Origin: Porticoccus sp041395745
GTDB taxonomy: Bacteria > Pseudomonadota > Gammaproteobacteria > Pseudomonadales > Porticoccaceae
Direction of reading: 5' to 3'
Length of the DNA: 64,000 nucleotides
Assembly: GCA_041395745.1 (NCBI GenBank)
Contig: JAWKZV010000002.1
Span: 660,013-724,012, forward strand
The translations under genes were made by a program, and so were the position numbers. Shown here piece by piece: positions 51,725 through 60,294 of the stretch (position 1 is its first letter; each line of letters begins with the position of its first letter). The notes beneath the pieces are model-generated. The model saw only the letters and a list, made by a program, of their open reading frames with translations. It made no database searches and was not told where the DNA came from.

Positions 51725-54700
51725 TTACAATCCGGGAGGCCTTCTCAGATCCAGCGTCATCGGAAATTCGCGGTGTGGCACTTCCGGCTGGGGCATATAA
51801 AGGCCCGCAGTATGGCCATTCGCCTCAAAACGCGCAAGGCGACGGGCTTCCGCCTCGTTGCCGTTGATCGGGAACGTCTCGTAGTTGCGCCCGCCGGGAT
51901 GGGCGACATGGTAGATGCAGCCACCGAGGGCACGGCCACTCCAGGTGTCGAAAATGTCGAATGTCAGCGGTGCATTGATGGGCAGCACCGGATGGAGCGC
52001 GTTGGGTGGTTGCCATGCCTTGTAGCGCACAGCGCCCACGGCTACACCGGTCTGCTTTGTTTTGGCCAGGGGGATACGGCGCTGGTTACAGGTCACCACG
52101 TAGCGGTTCGGATCCCCGGTGGTGAGCTGTACCTGCAGGCGTTCTACCGAACTGTCGGTGTAGCGGACGGTGCCGCCGATAGCACCGGTTTCGCCCAGCA
52201 CATGCCAGGGTTCAAGTGCCTGGCGCAGTTCCAGGTGTACTCCTTCGTACTCCACTTCACCGCAGAACGGGAAACGGAATTCCTTCTGGGCCTCGTACCA
52301 CTCAGAGCGGAACTGGAAACCGTGCTCACCCAGATCACCCAGCACTTCCAGGAAGTCCTCCCAGATGAAATAGGGCAGCATGAAGCGGTCGTGCAGTGAT
52401 GTTCCCCAGCGGGTCAGTTCACCGCCGATGGGGGATTGCCACATGCGGGCGATCAGCGCCCGCAGCAGTACCTGCTGGGCCAGGCTCATACGCGGGTCTG
52501 GCGGCATTTCAAAGCCGCGGAATTCCACCAGTCCCAGCCGTCCGGTGGGGCCGTCCGGAGAGTACAGCTTGTCGATACAGATTTCCGCCCGGTGGGTATT
52601 GCCGGTGACGTCGATCAGGATGTTGCGCAGCAGCCGGTCCAGCAACCAGGGTTGCGGTGCCCAGCCTTCACCTGGGCGGGGTATCTGGGAGAGGGCGATT
52701 TCAAGTTCGTAGAGACTGTCGTGGCGCGCCTCGTCGATGCGGGGTGCCTGGCTGGTGGGGCCGATAAACATCCCGGAAAACAGGTAGGACAGGCTGGGAT
52801 GGCGCTGCCAGTGCAGGATCAGGCTCTTCAGCAGGTCCGGCCGACGCAGGAACGGGCTGTCCATGGTGGTAGCGCCACCGACGACCACATGGTTGCCGCC
52901 GCCGGTGCCGGTGTGGCGGCCGTCAATCATGAATTTGTCGGCTCCCAGGCGGGACAGGCGGGCTTCCTCGTAGACGGTTTCAGTGATCGCCACACACTCT
53001 TCCCAATTGTGGGCGGGGTGAATATTCACCTCGATGACCCCCGGGTCCGGGGCCACACGGATGACGTTCATTCTTGAATCGTGGGGCGGAGCGTATCCCT
53101 CGATGTGCACCGGCAGACCGAGCTTTGTGGCGGCTTTCTCTGCGGCCGCCACCAGTTCCAGGTAGTCCTCAATGCGTTCCACCGGCGGCATAAAGACGCA
53201 GAGGCGGCCGTCGCGGGGTTCCACCGCCATCGCCGTGCGCACGGAGCCACCTTCCATTTCGTGCATGGCGTGTTGCTCAACGAAATCCTGGTGGGGCTCG
53301 TTGGGTGAGAACGAGGCCCGTGGTTGCGGTCGCTGATCCTGCTCGGCAGTTTCCTCCATCGCAAATTCCGGCAGCTCTTCACGCTCCTCGGTGGGGTCCG
53401 CCACGTTGATGTAGGGGTACATGGCGGGCGGCAGGTAGGGCAGTGTGCCTAACGGCAGACGGAAGCCCACCGGGCTGTCTCCGGGTACCAGGTAAATATG
53501 ATCGCGGCGGGTTTTCCAGCGCTCCGAGCGCCAGCGGTTTTCGGTGCTTTTCGACTGCCAGGACTGAATGGGCAGCACATAACCCGAGGGTTCGGTGAGT
53601 CCGCGCTCAAACACCTTGGCGATGCGGTGGCGCTCCTCCGGGTCCTTTAACTTGGAATTGGCGGCGGTGACATTTTCGGGCAGGTTGCCCTCTTTGATGA
53701 TCCATTCCGCCGGATCTTCGTAGGCCGGCTGAACACACTTGTCGCTGACGCCGAGTTCATTGGCGATGCTCTTTAGCATTTTCTCTGCACTGGCGGCATT
53801 GGCCTCAGGGCTTTTTGTTTCCTCTCGGGCAATCAGGTCAGCATTGCGCCAGATCGGCTTGTTGTCGCCGCGCCAGTACAGGGAGAAGGTCCAGCGGGGC
53901 AGGGACTCCCCGGGGTACCATTTACCCTGGCCGTAGTGCAGGAAGCCGCCGGGGGCAAAGCGATCCCGCAGTCGGCGGATCAATTGGTCGGCGCGCATAC
54001 GCTTGGTGGGGCCTACCGCGTCGGTATTCCACTCGGCGGACTCGAAATCGTCGATGGAGACAAAGGTGGGTTCGCCACCCATGGTCAGGCGTACATCGCC
54101 CTCCTTGAGGGCCGCGTCCACCTCATGTCCCAGTTTGTCCAGGGTCGTCCAGGACTCCTCCGAAAATGGCTTGGTGATGCGGGGATGTTCTGCCACCCGC
54201 TTCACATACATGTCGAAATCAAACTCCACTTCCGCAAAGCCGACCATACCGGAGATCGGTGCAGCGTTGCGGTAATGGGGGGTGGCGGCGAGGGGAATAT
54301 GGCTCTCCCCGGTGAGCAGTCCGGAGGTGGGGTCAAGTCCGATCCAGCCGGCACCGGGTAGATAAACTTCCGCCCAGGCGTGCAAATCCGTGAAGTCGTG
54401 GTCGGTGCCGGCCGGGCCGTCAAGGGAGACCAGATCCGGTTTCAGCTGGATCAGGTAGCCAGATACAAAGCGAGCGGCAAAGCCGAGATGGCGCAGAATG
54501 TGTACCAGAAGCCAGCTGGTGTCGCGGCAGGAGCCAGAGCCGATGCCGAGTGTTTCCTCCGGTGTCTGCACTCCCGGTTCCATGCGGATGACATAGTTTA
54601 TGTCCTTGGCCAGCTGGGCATTTAAACCGACGATAAAGTCCACGGTGGGTTGGGGGGATTTATCGATCGAGGCCAAATATTTCTTCAGGCGCGGGCCTGC

Positions 54701-55066
54701 TTTTCCCGGAACCCGGTAAATGACCAGATCAGGGCGGATGTCCACGTTGTACTGGAACGGCCACTTCTGGGCATTCTCCTCAACGAAGAAATCAAACGGG
54801 TTGTAAACCGTCATGTCCGCTACCAGGTCCACCTCGATTTTCAGTTCGGTGACGGGCTCGGGGAAAACATAGCGGGCCTGCCAGTTACCGTAGGGGTCCT
54901 GTTGGTAATTGACGAAGTGGTTGGTGGGGCTGACTTTTAGCGAGTGAGAGATCACCCGGGTGCGGCTATGAGGAGCAGGGCGCAGGCGGATGATCTGGGG
55001 GCCGAGATGAACGGGCCGATCATACATATAGTGCGTCAAATGATGAACTGCAGCCTTGATCGACAT
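51725..55066 (-). CDS. Large transglutaminase-DUF2126 fusion protein
   Basis: A 1113-residue protein. Residues about 1-290 are a bacterial transglutaminase unit (LTHYMYDRPVHLGPQIIRLR; catalytic Cys in GIGSGSCRDTSWLL, His in DLHAWAEVYL, Asp in GWIGLDPTSG). The remaining ~800 residues are DUF2126, including VIEVNIHPAHNWEE, DGRHTGTGGGNHVVVGG and RFMLPYFIWEDF. The GTGGGNH and IEVN motifs resemble the metal/nucleotide-binding motifs of glutamine-synthetase/GCS-fold ligases, so a second ligase activity is inferred. It is first in a tightly packed three-gene operon and no signal peptide is seen. Confidence 0.9.
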   Translation of the reverse strand: MSIKAAVHHLTHYMYDRPVHLGPQIIRLRPAPHSRTRVISHSLKVSPTNHFVNYQQDPYGNWQARYVFPEPVTELKIEVDLVADMTVYNPFDFFVEENAQKWPFQYNVDIRPDLVIYRVPGKAGPRLKKYLASIDKSPQPTVDFIVGLNAQLAKDINYVIRMEPGVQTPEETLGIGSGSCRDTSWLLVHILRHLGFAARFVSGYLIQLKPDLVSLDGPAGTDHDFTDLHAWAEVYLPGAGWIGLDPTSGLLTGESHIPLAATPHYRNAAPISGMVGFAEVEFDFDMYVKRVAEHPRITKPFSEESWTTLDKLGHEVDAALKEGDVRLTMGGEPTFVSIDDFESAEWNTDAVGPTKRMRADQLIRRLRDRFAPGGFLHYGQGKWYPGESLPRWTFSLYWRGDNKPIWRNADLIAREETKSPEANAASAEKMLKSIANELGVSDKCVQPAYEDPAEWIIKEGNLPENVTAANSKLKDPEERHRIAKVFERGLTEPSGYVLPIQSWQSKSTENRWRSERWKTRRDHIYLVPGDSPVGFRLPLGTLPYLPPAMYPYINVADPTEEREELPEFAMEETAEQDQRPQPRASFSPNEPHQDFVEQHAMHEMEGGSVRTAMAVEPRDGRLCVFMPPVERIEDYLELVAAAEKAATKLGLPVHIEGYAPPHDSRMNVIRVAPDPGVIEVNIHPAHNWEECVAITETVYEEARLSRLGADKFMIDGRHTGTGGGNHVVVGGATTMDSPFLRRPDLLKSLILHWQRHPSLSYLFSGMFIGPTSQAPRIDEARHDSLYELEIALSQIPRPGEGWAPQPWLLDRLLRNILIDVTGNTHRAEICIDKLYSPDGPTGRLGLVEFRGFEMPPDPRMSLAQQVLLRALIARMWQSPIGGELTRWGTSLHDRFMLPYFIWEDFLEVLGDLGEHGFQFRSEWYEAQKEFRFPFCGEVEYEGVHLELRQALEPWHVLGETGAIGGTVRYTDSSVERLQVQLTTGDPNRYVVTCNQRRIPLAKTKQTGVAVGAVRYKAWQPPNALHPVLPINAPLTFDIFDTWSGRALGGCIYHVAHPGGRNYETFPINGNEAEARRLARFEANGHTAGLYMPQPEVPHREFPMTLDLRRPPGL

Positions 55067-55376
55067 AGAGCGTTACCACTGGACAGAGAATAATTTCAAA
55101 GACTTACATATTTCCCCTGATTCACAATTGGAATATGGGCGAAGATGTTGTTATTACTGGGGTTTCTGGGAGTTATTCCTCGGGGTAATAAAGGTGGCCG
55201 ACAGTAGGGGGTTGCTAGGGGATTGATATCGAGAGAACTTGATTCCGATAGGATTGACTCAAAAGCTTTCGGCCGTTTTGACCCCTATTGGGGCTGCGCC
55301 ACGATGCGGCTTGGTCCAAACGCTGGAGCGTTTGTCGAACTTCTTCCCGGTTCGAACACTTTCAGACGTACCAAAC
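55067..55376. other. Intergenic region between the DUF2126 gene and tRNA-Arg
   Basis: No credible gene. It contains several small hairpins, e.g. aaacgct-gg-agcgttt (55318-55333) and cccc-tatt-gggg (55283-55294). It must hold the reverse-strand promoter of the transglutaminase operon, which I could not assign. Confidence 0.4.
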
Positions 55377-55406
55377 AAAAAACCCGGCACAAGGCCGGGT
55401 TTTTTG
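55377..55406. terminator. Terminator downstream of tRNA-Arg
   Basis: Stem acccggc-acaag-gccgggt flanked by A- and T-tracts. It lies just past the 3' end of the reverse-strand tRNA and is symmetric enough to work in both directions. Confidence 0.88.
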
Positions 55407-55412
55407 TTTGAA

Positions 55413-55489
<77 letters not shown>

Positions 55490-55794
55490 TTTAAAATGCG
55501 CCGCTCGAAGGCGACATCCACTTTGCTTCCTCGACCTGCCTGTTTGATAGCAGGTTTTGTTGCTCCACTGGTTGGTTTATCCAGTGACGCAGTCCAACAG
55601 TTTTCGAACAGCTATACTGTGGTCGATAGTGTGGGTGGGCGAGGTTGCTAGAGAGGCGGCAATGATATAGCGTCCTTTGCCATTAGTCTATTTCCGAGAG
55701 ATATGGCTTTAGCCCAGCCAGAATGAGGCCTGAAGCCATGAATAATAAGCATCTATCAGATGAACATCCCATTCCGCGCAGGAGTATTTTGTAG
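55490..55794. other. Intergenic region between tRNA-Arg and the retropepsin gene
   Basis: No credible gene. A TATACT at 55613-55618 could be a -10 for the forward operon. The hairpin cctgc-ctgtttgata-gcagg lies near 55540-55559. Confidence 0.35.
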
Positions 55795-56483
55795 GTGAAA
55801 GTGCAGTTGGCAGTTCTTTCCTTAGGATTAGTCATGCTTGCAGGTTGTACCCAGGTACAGCCTCTGAACCCGCCATCCGGACAGGCTGAGCAGCCCCTCT
55901 GGTGGCGATTGAACCACCTCCGGCAGCTCAGGAACCGCCGCCGCTGCCGCCAGAACAGGTTTGCCCGTTGCCACCGCCCTGTGCGCTGGCAGAGCCTGTC
56001 GAGTGTCCACCTCCCAAGGTGATAGAAAAGGTGATCGTGAAGACCCTCCCGGCAAAAACCGGGGGCGAATTGAATCTGCCCATTATTGGCGAAGTGGAAT
56101 ATGTCTTCGTGGATCCGCCGGGAATAAGAATGGAGGCGCGTATTGATACGGGCGCGGAATCGTCCTCCATCCACGCGGAGAATATCCGGGTGGTGGAAAG
56201 GGACAGCAACAGTTATGTGCGTTTCTCGGTTCCAAACCCTGCAACCAACGAGCTAGTCGAGGTAGAACGCAAGCTGGAGCGTACTGTTCGGATCAAGCAG
56301 CAGACTGGTGACTTTGAGCGGCGCTATGTGATCAAGCTGTGGCTTGCTATGGGCCCTATCAAGGAGCATGTGGATGTTACCCTGACAGACCGTTCCGATT
56401 TTGAGTTCTCTTTGTTGGTTGGCCGGAATTTGTTGACCGATACGGCTATTGTTGATGTTAGTCGCAGGCACACACTGAAGTGA
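55795..56483 (+). pseudogene. RimK-associated retropepsin-like lipoprotein, frameshifted
   Basis: The frame opening at GTG 55795 encodes a lipoprotein signal (MKVQLAVLSLGLVMLAGCTQ) and runs to QAEQPL. From there the protein continues in another frame (VAIEPPPAAQEPPPLPPEQV) to 56483. That second frame carries the aspartyl protease motif ARIDTGAESSSIHAENI and ends VGRNLLTDTAIVDVSR. The join is at about 55898-55903; dropping a CT from ccctctgg restores it. The family is often annotated as ATP-dependent zinc protease but has a DTGA retropepsin-like site. It leads a three-gene set with UUP1- and RimK-like proteins. The break may be real or an error. Confidence 0.82.
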
Positions 56484-56488
56484 GCACT

Positions 56489-58015
56489 ATGTCCTCTAGA
56501 ATGCAGATCGCACTGGTGGCCGGGATCCTCATTGCCATCGGTCTTGGCTTGACTCTTTATAAGCGCTTTGAACTGGGTTTTCCCTTGTTGCCAGGTGAGC
56601 GTCAGAATGTCTGGACGCTGGAGTCAAAAGTCACCTTCAACCCCACTGGTGGCCCGGTGGAGATTTCCATGGCTCTGCCGGAACCCCGTGCAGGTTGGAC
56701 TCTACTGGATGAGCATTTCGCTTCTTCCGGATTCGGGTTTTCCATCGAAGAGTCTGCGGACGGAAGCCGCCAGGCAAAGTGGACCCGGCAGTCACTGAAC
56801 CGGCCGGCGACGCTCTACTATAAATTGCAGACCTACCGGGCTGATGAGTTTGGCCTCGGGGCCAGCCCTGTGCCCGAGATCGTTCCTCCGGAGCTTACCG
56901 ATGACCGTCGGGCGGCAATGGGCCGTGTAGTCGCCAAATTGCGGGAGCGTTCCTCCAGTCCGGTGAGCTTTTCCGCTCAGCTGCTGCAACAGGTGGCAAA
57001 CGATAATATGGACCAGGATACTGCATTCCTGTTTGCCGGCCACGAGCACAATCATCTTGCAGTGATTATGGAAGTGCTCGCCTATGCAGGTATCCCTGCG
57101 CAGCGAGTAAAGGGCGTCTTTCTGGAAGACGGGCGTCGTCGCCAGCAGATCTCAACCCTCCTGGAGGTGTTCGACAATGGCCGCTGGCACCTGTTTAACC
57201 CTCAAAATGCCCAGCCGGGTTTGCCGGATAACTTCTTTATCTGGTCTAGAGGTGATCGCTTCATCCTCGATGTGATTGGCGGCAGCAGTTCCCAGCTGGA
57301 ATTTGCCTTGGTGAAAAACAGCCTGCCGGTGAAGACGGTGCTGTCAATGGAGCAGCAGGCCGGCGACAAACTGATGCTGGATTTCTCCATTTACGCTCTG
57401 CCGGTAGAACAGCAGGGCATGTTCAAGGGGCTGTTGTTGATCCCCGTCGGTGCTCTGGTGGTGGTACTACTTAGGGTTATCGTTGGTATCCGTACTTCAG
57501 GTACTTTCATGCCAATCCTGATTGCTCTGGGTTTTATCCAGACCACGTTACTGACCGGCTTGCTGATTTTCCTGATCGTGGTCGGCGCAGGTTTGTGGAT
57601 CCGCTCCTACCTGTCGCATCTCAACCTGTTGCTGGTGTCGCGAATAACGGCAGTGGTGATACTGGTGATTCTGATCATGGCGACCCTCAGTATCGTTAGT
57701 TACAAGCTTGGTTTTAATCAGGCGCTATCAGTGACCTTCTTACCTACCATCATCCTCTCCTGGACAATCGAACGGATGTCCATTCTCTGGGAAGAGGACG
57801 GGCCTCGCGAGGTGCTGATTCAGGGGGGAGGTAGTTTGCTTGCTGCGGTCTTGGCCTACCTGGCGATGACGGTGGAGCTGGTGGAGCATCTCACTTTTAA
57901 TTTCCCCGAGCTGATGATCAGTCTGATGGGTGTGGTGCTGTTGTTGGGTAAATACACCGGCTACCGCCTCTCCGAACTTTACCGTTTCCGCTACCTGAGG
58001 AAAGACTGGCAGTGA
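56489..58015 (+). CDS. Inactive transglutaminase fused to a multi-pass membrane domain (UUP1-type)
   Basis: A protein of about 508 residues. An N-terminal membrane anchor (ALVAGILIAIGLGLTLY) leads into a periplasmic transglutaminase-fold domain (residues about 150-260). That domain has HEHNHLAVIMEVLAYAGIPA in place of the catalytic Cys and WHLFNPQNAQPGLP, so it appears inactive. The C-terminal half has about seven transmembrane helices (IPVGALVVVLLRVIVGIRTS onward). It matches the UUP1 family that is encoded with a retropepsin and a RimK-like ligase. ATG 56489 and an overlapping GTG at 56480 are both possible starts. Its role as receptor or exporter for a ligase product is speculative. Confidence 0.85.
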   Translation: MSSRMQIALVAGILIAIGLGLTLYKRFELGFPLLPGERQNVWTLESKVTFNPTGGPVEISMALPEPRAGWTLLDEHFASSGFGFSIEESADGSRQAKWTRQSLNRPATLYYKLQTYRADEFGLGASPVPEIVPPELTDDRRAAMGRVVAKLRERSSSPVSFSAQLLQQVANDNMDQDTAFLFAGHEHNHLAVIMEVLAYAGIPAQRVKGVFLEDGRRRQQISTLLEVFDNGRWHLFNPQNAQPGLPDNFFIWSRGDRFILDVIGGSSSQLEFALVKNSLPVKTVLSMEQQAGDKLMLDFSIYALPVEQQGMFKGLLLIPVGALVVVLLRVIVGIRTSGTFMPILIALGFIQTTLLTGLLIFLIVVGAGLWIRSYLSHLNLLLVSRITAVVILVILIMATLSIVSYKLGFNQALSVTFLPTIILSWTIERMSILWEEDGPREVLIQGGGSLLAAVLAYLAMTVELVEHLTFNFPELMISLMGVVLLLGKYTGYRLSELYRFRYLRKDWQ

Positions 58016-58971
58016 AATTCATCTCTCCCAGAGCGTTGCGTGAGCTGGGCGTGCTAGGCATGAACAGCCGCAATGTCAATTACATTGCCCGCAGTAATCC
58101 CCGCCGGTTGTTCCCGCTGGTGGATAACAAATTGATGACCAAGCGGATTGCCGAGGAACACGGCCTGAATGTGCCAAAACTCTATGGCGTGATAGAAATT
58201 CAGCACGAAATCCAGGACATGGAAAAAATCCTGGAAGGGTTGGAGCGCTTTGTCATCAAGCCTGCCCAAGGTAGCGGTGGCAAAGGGATTTTGGTGATTT
58301 CCGAGCGCCACGAGCACAACTTCACGAAATCCTCCGGTGCTGTATTGAGCTTGCGTGACGTCAAGCGCCATACCTCCAATATCCTCAGCGGCCTCTATAG
58401 CCTTGGGGGTAAACCGGATGTGGCGATGATCGAGGACATGATTATATTCGACCCTATCCTCAGTCATTTCAGTTATGAAGGTGTGCCGGATATTCGTGTG
58501 ATCGTATACCGGGGATTTCCCGTCATGGCGATGATCCGCTGCGCCACCCACGCCTCTGACGGCAAGGCCAACCTGCACCAGGGTGCCGTGGGTGTCGGTT
58601 TGGATATCGAAACGGGCCAAAGTGTCTGTGCGGTGCAGAAAAACGTCAAGGTCAGCAAACACCCGGATACCGGCTATGGCTTTGAAGATCTGCACTTGCC
58701 CCATTGGGAGCAATTGCTGTTGCTGGCCTGTGGTTGCTACGAAATGACAGGACTGGGTTACTTCGGTGCTGACATCGTGCTCGATAAAACCCGCGGCCCG
58801 ATGATCCTGGAGCTGAACGCCCGTCCCGGTCTGGCGATCCAGATAGCCAACCAGGCTGGACTGGCAAAGCGGCTCAAGTCTATCGACCGGTTGCCGAGCC
58901 ATTCCCTGCTGCCGGAGGAGAGGGTCGCCACCTCACGGCAGATGTTTGGCCGTCAGCCATCCATGTTTTAA
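58012..58971 (+). CDS. Alpha-L-glutamate ligase-like (RimK-type) ATP-grasp protein
   Basis: A 319-residue ATP-grasp protein. It has the pre-ATP-grasp segment (NYIARSNPRRLFPLVDNKLM), the ATP-binding FVIKPAQGSGGKGILVIS, the central MIEDMIIFDPILSH, and the metal-binding ILELNARPGLAIQIAN. RimK homologues ligate glutamate to peptide or protein C-termini; this branch is annotated as ligase-like and its substrate is unknown. Its GTG start overlaps the UUP1-type stop (GTGA), so translation is coupled. With the retropepsin and membrane protein it forms a ligase/protease/membrane unit. Confidence 0.9.
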   Translation: MKFISPRALRELGVLGMNSRNVNYIARSNPRRLFPLVDNKLMTKRIAEEHGLNVPKLYGVIEIQHEIQDMEKILEGLERFVIKPAQGSGGKGILVISERHEHNFTKSSGAVLSLRDVKRHTSNILSGLYSLGGKPDVAMIEDMIIFDPILSHFSYEGVPDIRVIVYRGFPVMAMIRCATHASDGKANLHQGAVGVGLDIETGQSVCAVQKNVKVSKHPDTGYGFEDLHLPHWEQLLLLACGCYEMTGLGYFGADIVLDKTRGPMILELNARPGLAIQIANQAGLAKRLKSIDRLPSHSLLPEERVATSRQMFGRQPSMF

Positions 58972-58996
58972 GCCGGTTAACTTTACGCAAACAGCG

Positions 58997-59025
58997 TTCA
59001 CGGTGGCGTTTTATGCCGTTATAAT
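58997..59025 (+). promoter_or_regulatory. Sigma70 promoter of the cytochrome c5 gene
   Basis: TTCACG and a perfect TATAAT separated by 17 bases, 49 bases before the cytochrome ATG. Confidence 0.75.
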
Positions 59026-59073
59026 GCGCCACTGTCTTTGGCCGCTACTAATACGAATGATACGGAGGCGAGA

Positions 59074-59517
59074 ATGAGCCAATTGAAGAAAACAGGTCTG
59101 GTTGCCGCTGCGCTGCTGCTGGTATTGGGCATCGCGGGCTGTGGTTCCGAGAGCAATGAAGTAAAGCTCACCGCAGAGCAGGAAAAGGCAATGACCGAGC
59201 GTCTCGCCCCCGCCGGTGAAGTGGTTCTGGAAAAAGATGTACCGGCTGCCCCTGTGGCCGCTGCTGCATCTGGCCCCCGTTCCGGTGAGGAAATCTACAA
59301 CACCAAATGTTCCGCCTGTCACGGCACTGGCGCAGCTGGTGCTCCCAAATTCGGCGCCGCTGCTGACTGGGAAAGTCGCATCGCTCAGGGTATCGATACC
59401 CTGTACACCAACGCCATCAATGGTATCCGCGGCATGCCCGCCAAGGGCCTGTGTATGGATTGCTCTGACGAAGAGTTGCACGCTGCTGTTGACCACATGG
59501 TTAACAACAGCAAGTAA
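59074..59517 (+). CDS. Cytochrome c5 family lipoprotein
   Basis: A 147-residue monohaem cytochrome c with a signal peptide and a possible lipobox (GIAGC, about residue 22). The haem motif is CSACH at residues 79-83 and the axial methionine is Met121 in GMPAKG. The extra CMDC pair that forms the c5-type disulfide follows. It carries electrons in the periplasm, probably to a terminal oxidase. The ATG at 59074 has ggagg upstream; an in-frame ATG at 59038 lies too close to the promoter. It is a single-gene unit with its own promoter and terminator. Confidence 0.92.
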   Translation: MSQLKKTGLVAAALLLVLGIAGCGSESNEVKLTAEQEKAMTERLAPAGEVVLEKDVPAAPVAAAASGPRSGEEIYNTKCSACHGTGAAGAPKFGAAADWESRIAQGIDTLYTNAINGIRGMPAKGLCMDCSDEELHAAVDHMVNNSK

Positions 59518-59538
59518 GTTTGCCGCAGCACCATGAAA

Positions 59539-59566
59539 GAACCGCGCCTTGTGCGCGGTTTTTTTA
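59539..59566 (+). terminator. Rho-independent terminator of the cytochrome c5 gene
   Basis: Stem aaccgcgc-cttgt-gcgcggtt followed by T5, 22 bases after the stop. Confidence 0.92.
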
Positions 59567-59643
59567 TGGGCTCAGTTTATGGGTGCCAGTAAGCTTGGCA
59601 AAGTTGTTATTCTCTCAGTTCCACAAGTTTCGCTGGGGTATTG

Positions 59644-60216
59644 ATGGAAACGGTTAATCCGGATTGTCTCGGCCTGGTGTTGGCAGGCGGCCTGTCCACC
59701 CGCATGGGGATGGATAAGGCCCAGCTGCGCCGTTGTGAGCAGACCAGGTTGGCATTTTCCCGACGACTGCTGGAATCGCTGGGGTTGGATACGGCGGTAA
59801 GTGGTGGCGGCAGCGGCATTCCCGATCTGGTGCCCCAATCCGGTCCTCTGGGAGGAATTTACTCAGCACTGCACCAGCTCCAGCCCAGTGCACTGCTGGT
59901 GGTGCCGGTGGATATGCCGCTGCTGTCTGCCGATGCCCTGCGCCCGCTGCTGGAGCAGGGAGCGCAATGCCAGGTGCCGGTGTGCTACCGGGACTGTTAT
60001 CTGCCCCTCTACCTGCCCAACAACCAGAAGGTACTGGACTATCTGGAGGCGGTATTTGCCCCCGGTTCGGATAAGCCCAGGTCAGTAAAGAAACTGCTGG
60101 CCGCCTTAGGTGGTCAGCAGCTACCGGTCGCGGACCCACAGGTACTGATCAATACCAACACCCCGGAGGAGTGGCAGCAGGCCCGGGCCTTGTTTGCTGG
60201 TGGGGCGGATCAGTAG
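59644..60216 (+). CDS. mobA: Molybdenum cofactor guanylyltransferase
   Basis: A 190-residue nucleotidyltransferase that attaches GMP to molybdopterin to form the MGD cofactor. It shows GLVLAGGLSTRMGMDKAQL (GTP-binding LxxGxSxRMGxDK), SGPLGGIYSAL, and VPVDMPLLSADALRPLL. The ATG at 59644 follows a TTG that could also be read. A clear ribosome site is lacking. It precedes moaA by about 80 bases, and a MoeB-like gene lies 2.5 kb further, so this is a molybdopterin neighbourhood. Confidence 0.92.
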   Translation: METVNPDCLGLVLAGGLSTRMGMDKAQLRRCEQTRLAFSRRLLESLGLDTAVSGGGSGIPDLVPQSGPLGGIYSALHQLQPSALLVVPVDMPLLSADALRPLLEQGAQCQVPVCYRDCYLPLYLPNNQKVLDYLEAVFAPGSDKPRSVKKLLAALGGQQLPVADPQVLINTNTPEEWQQARALFAGGADQ

Positions 60217-60294
60217 CTTCAGCCATGTTTCCTGAACTTGACCTGCGGTATCAATCAGGTACGCTGCTGCGCACATTCCCTGTTTGATACGACC

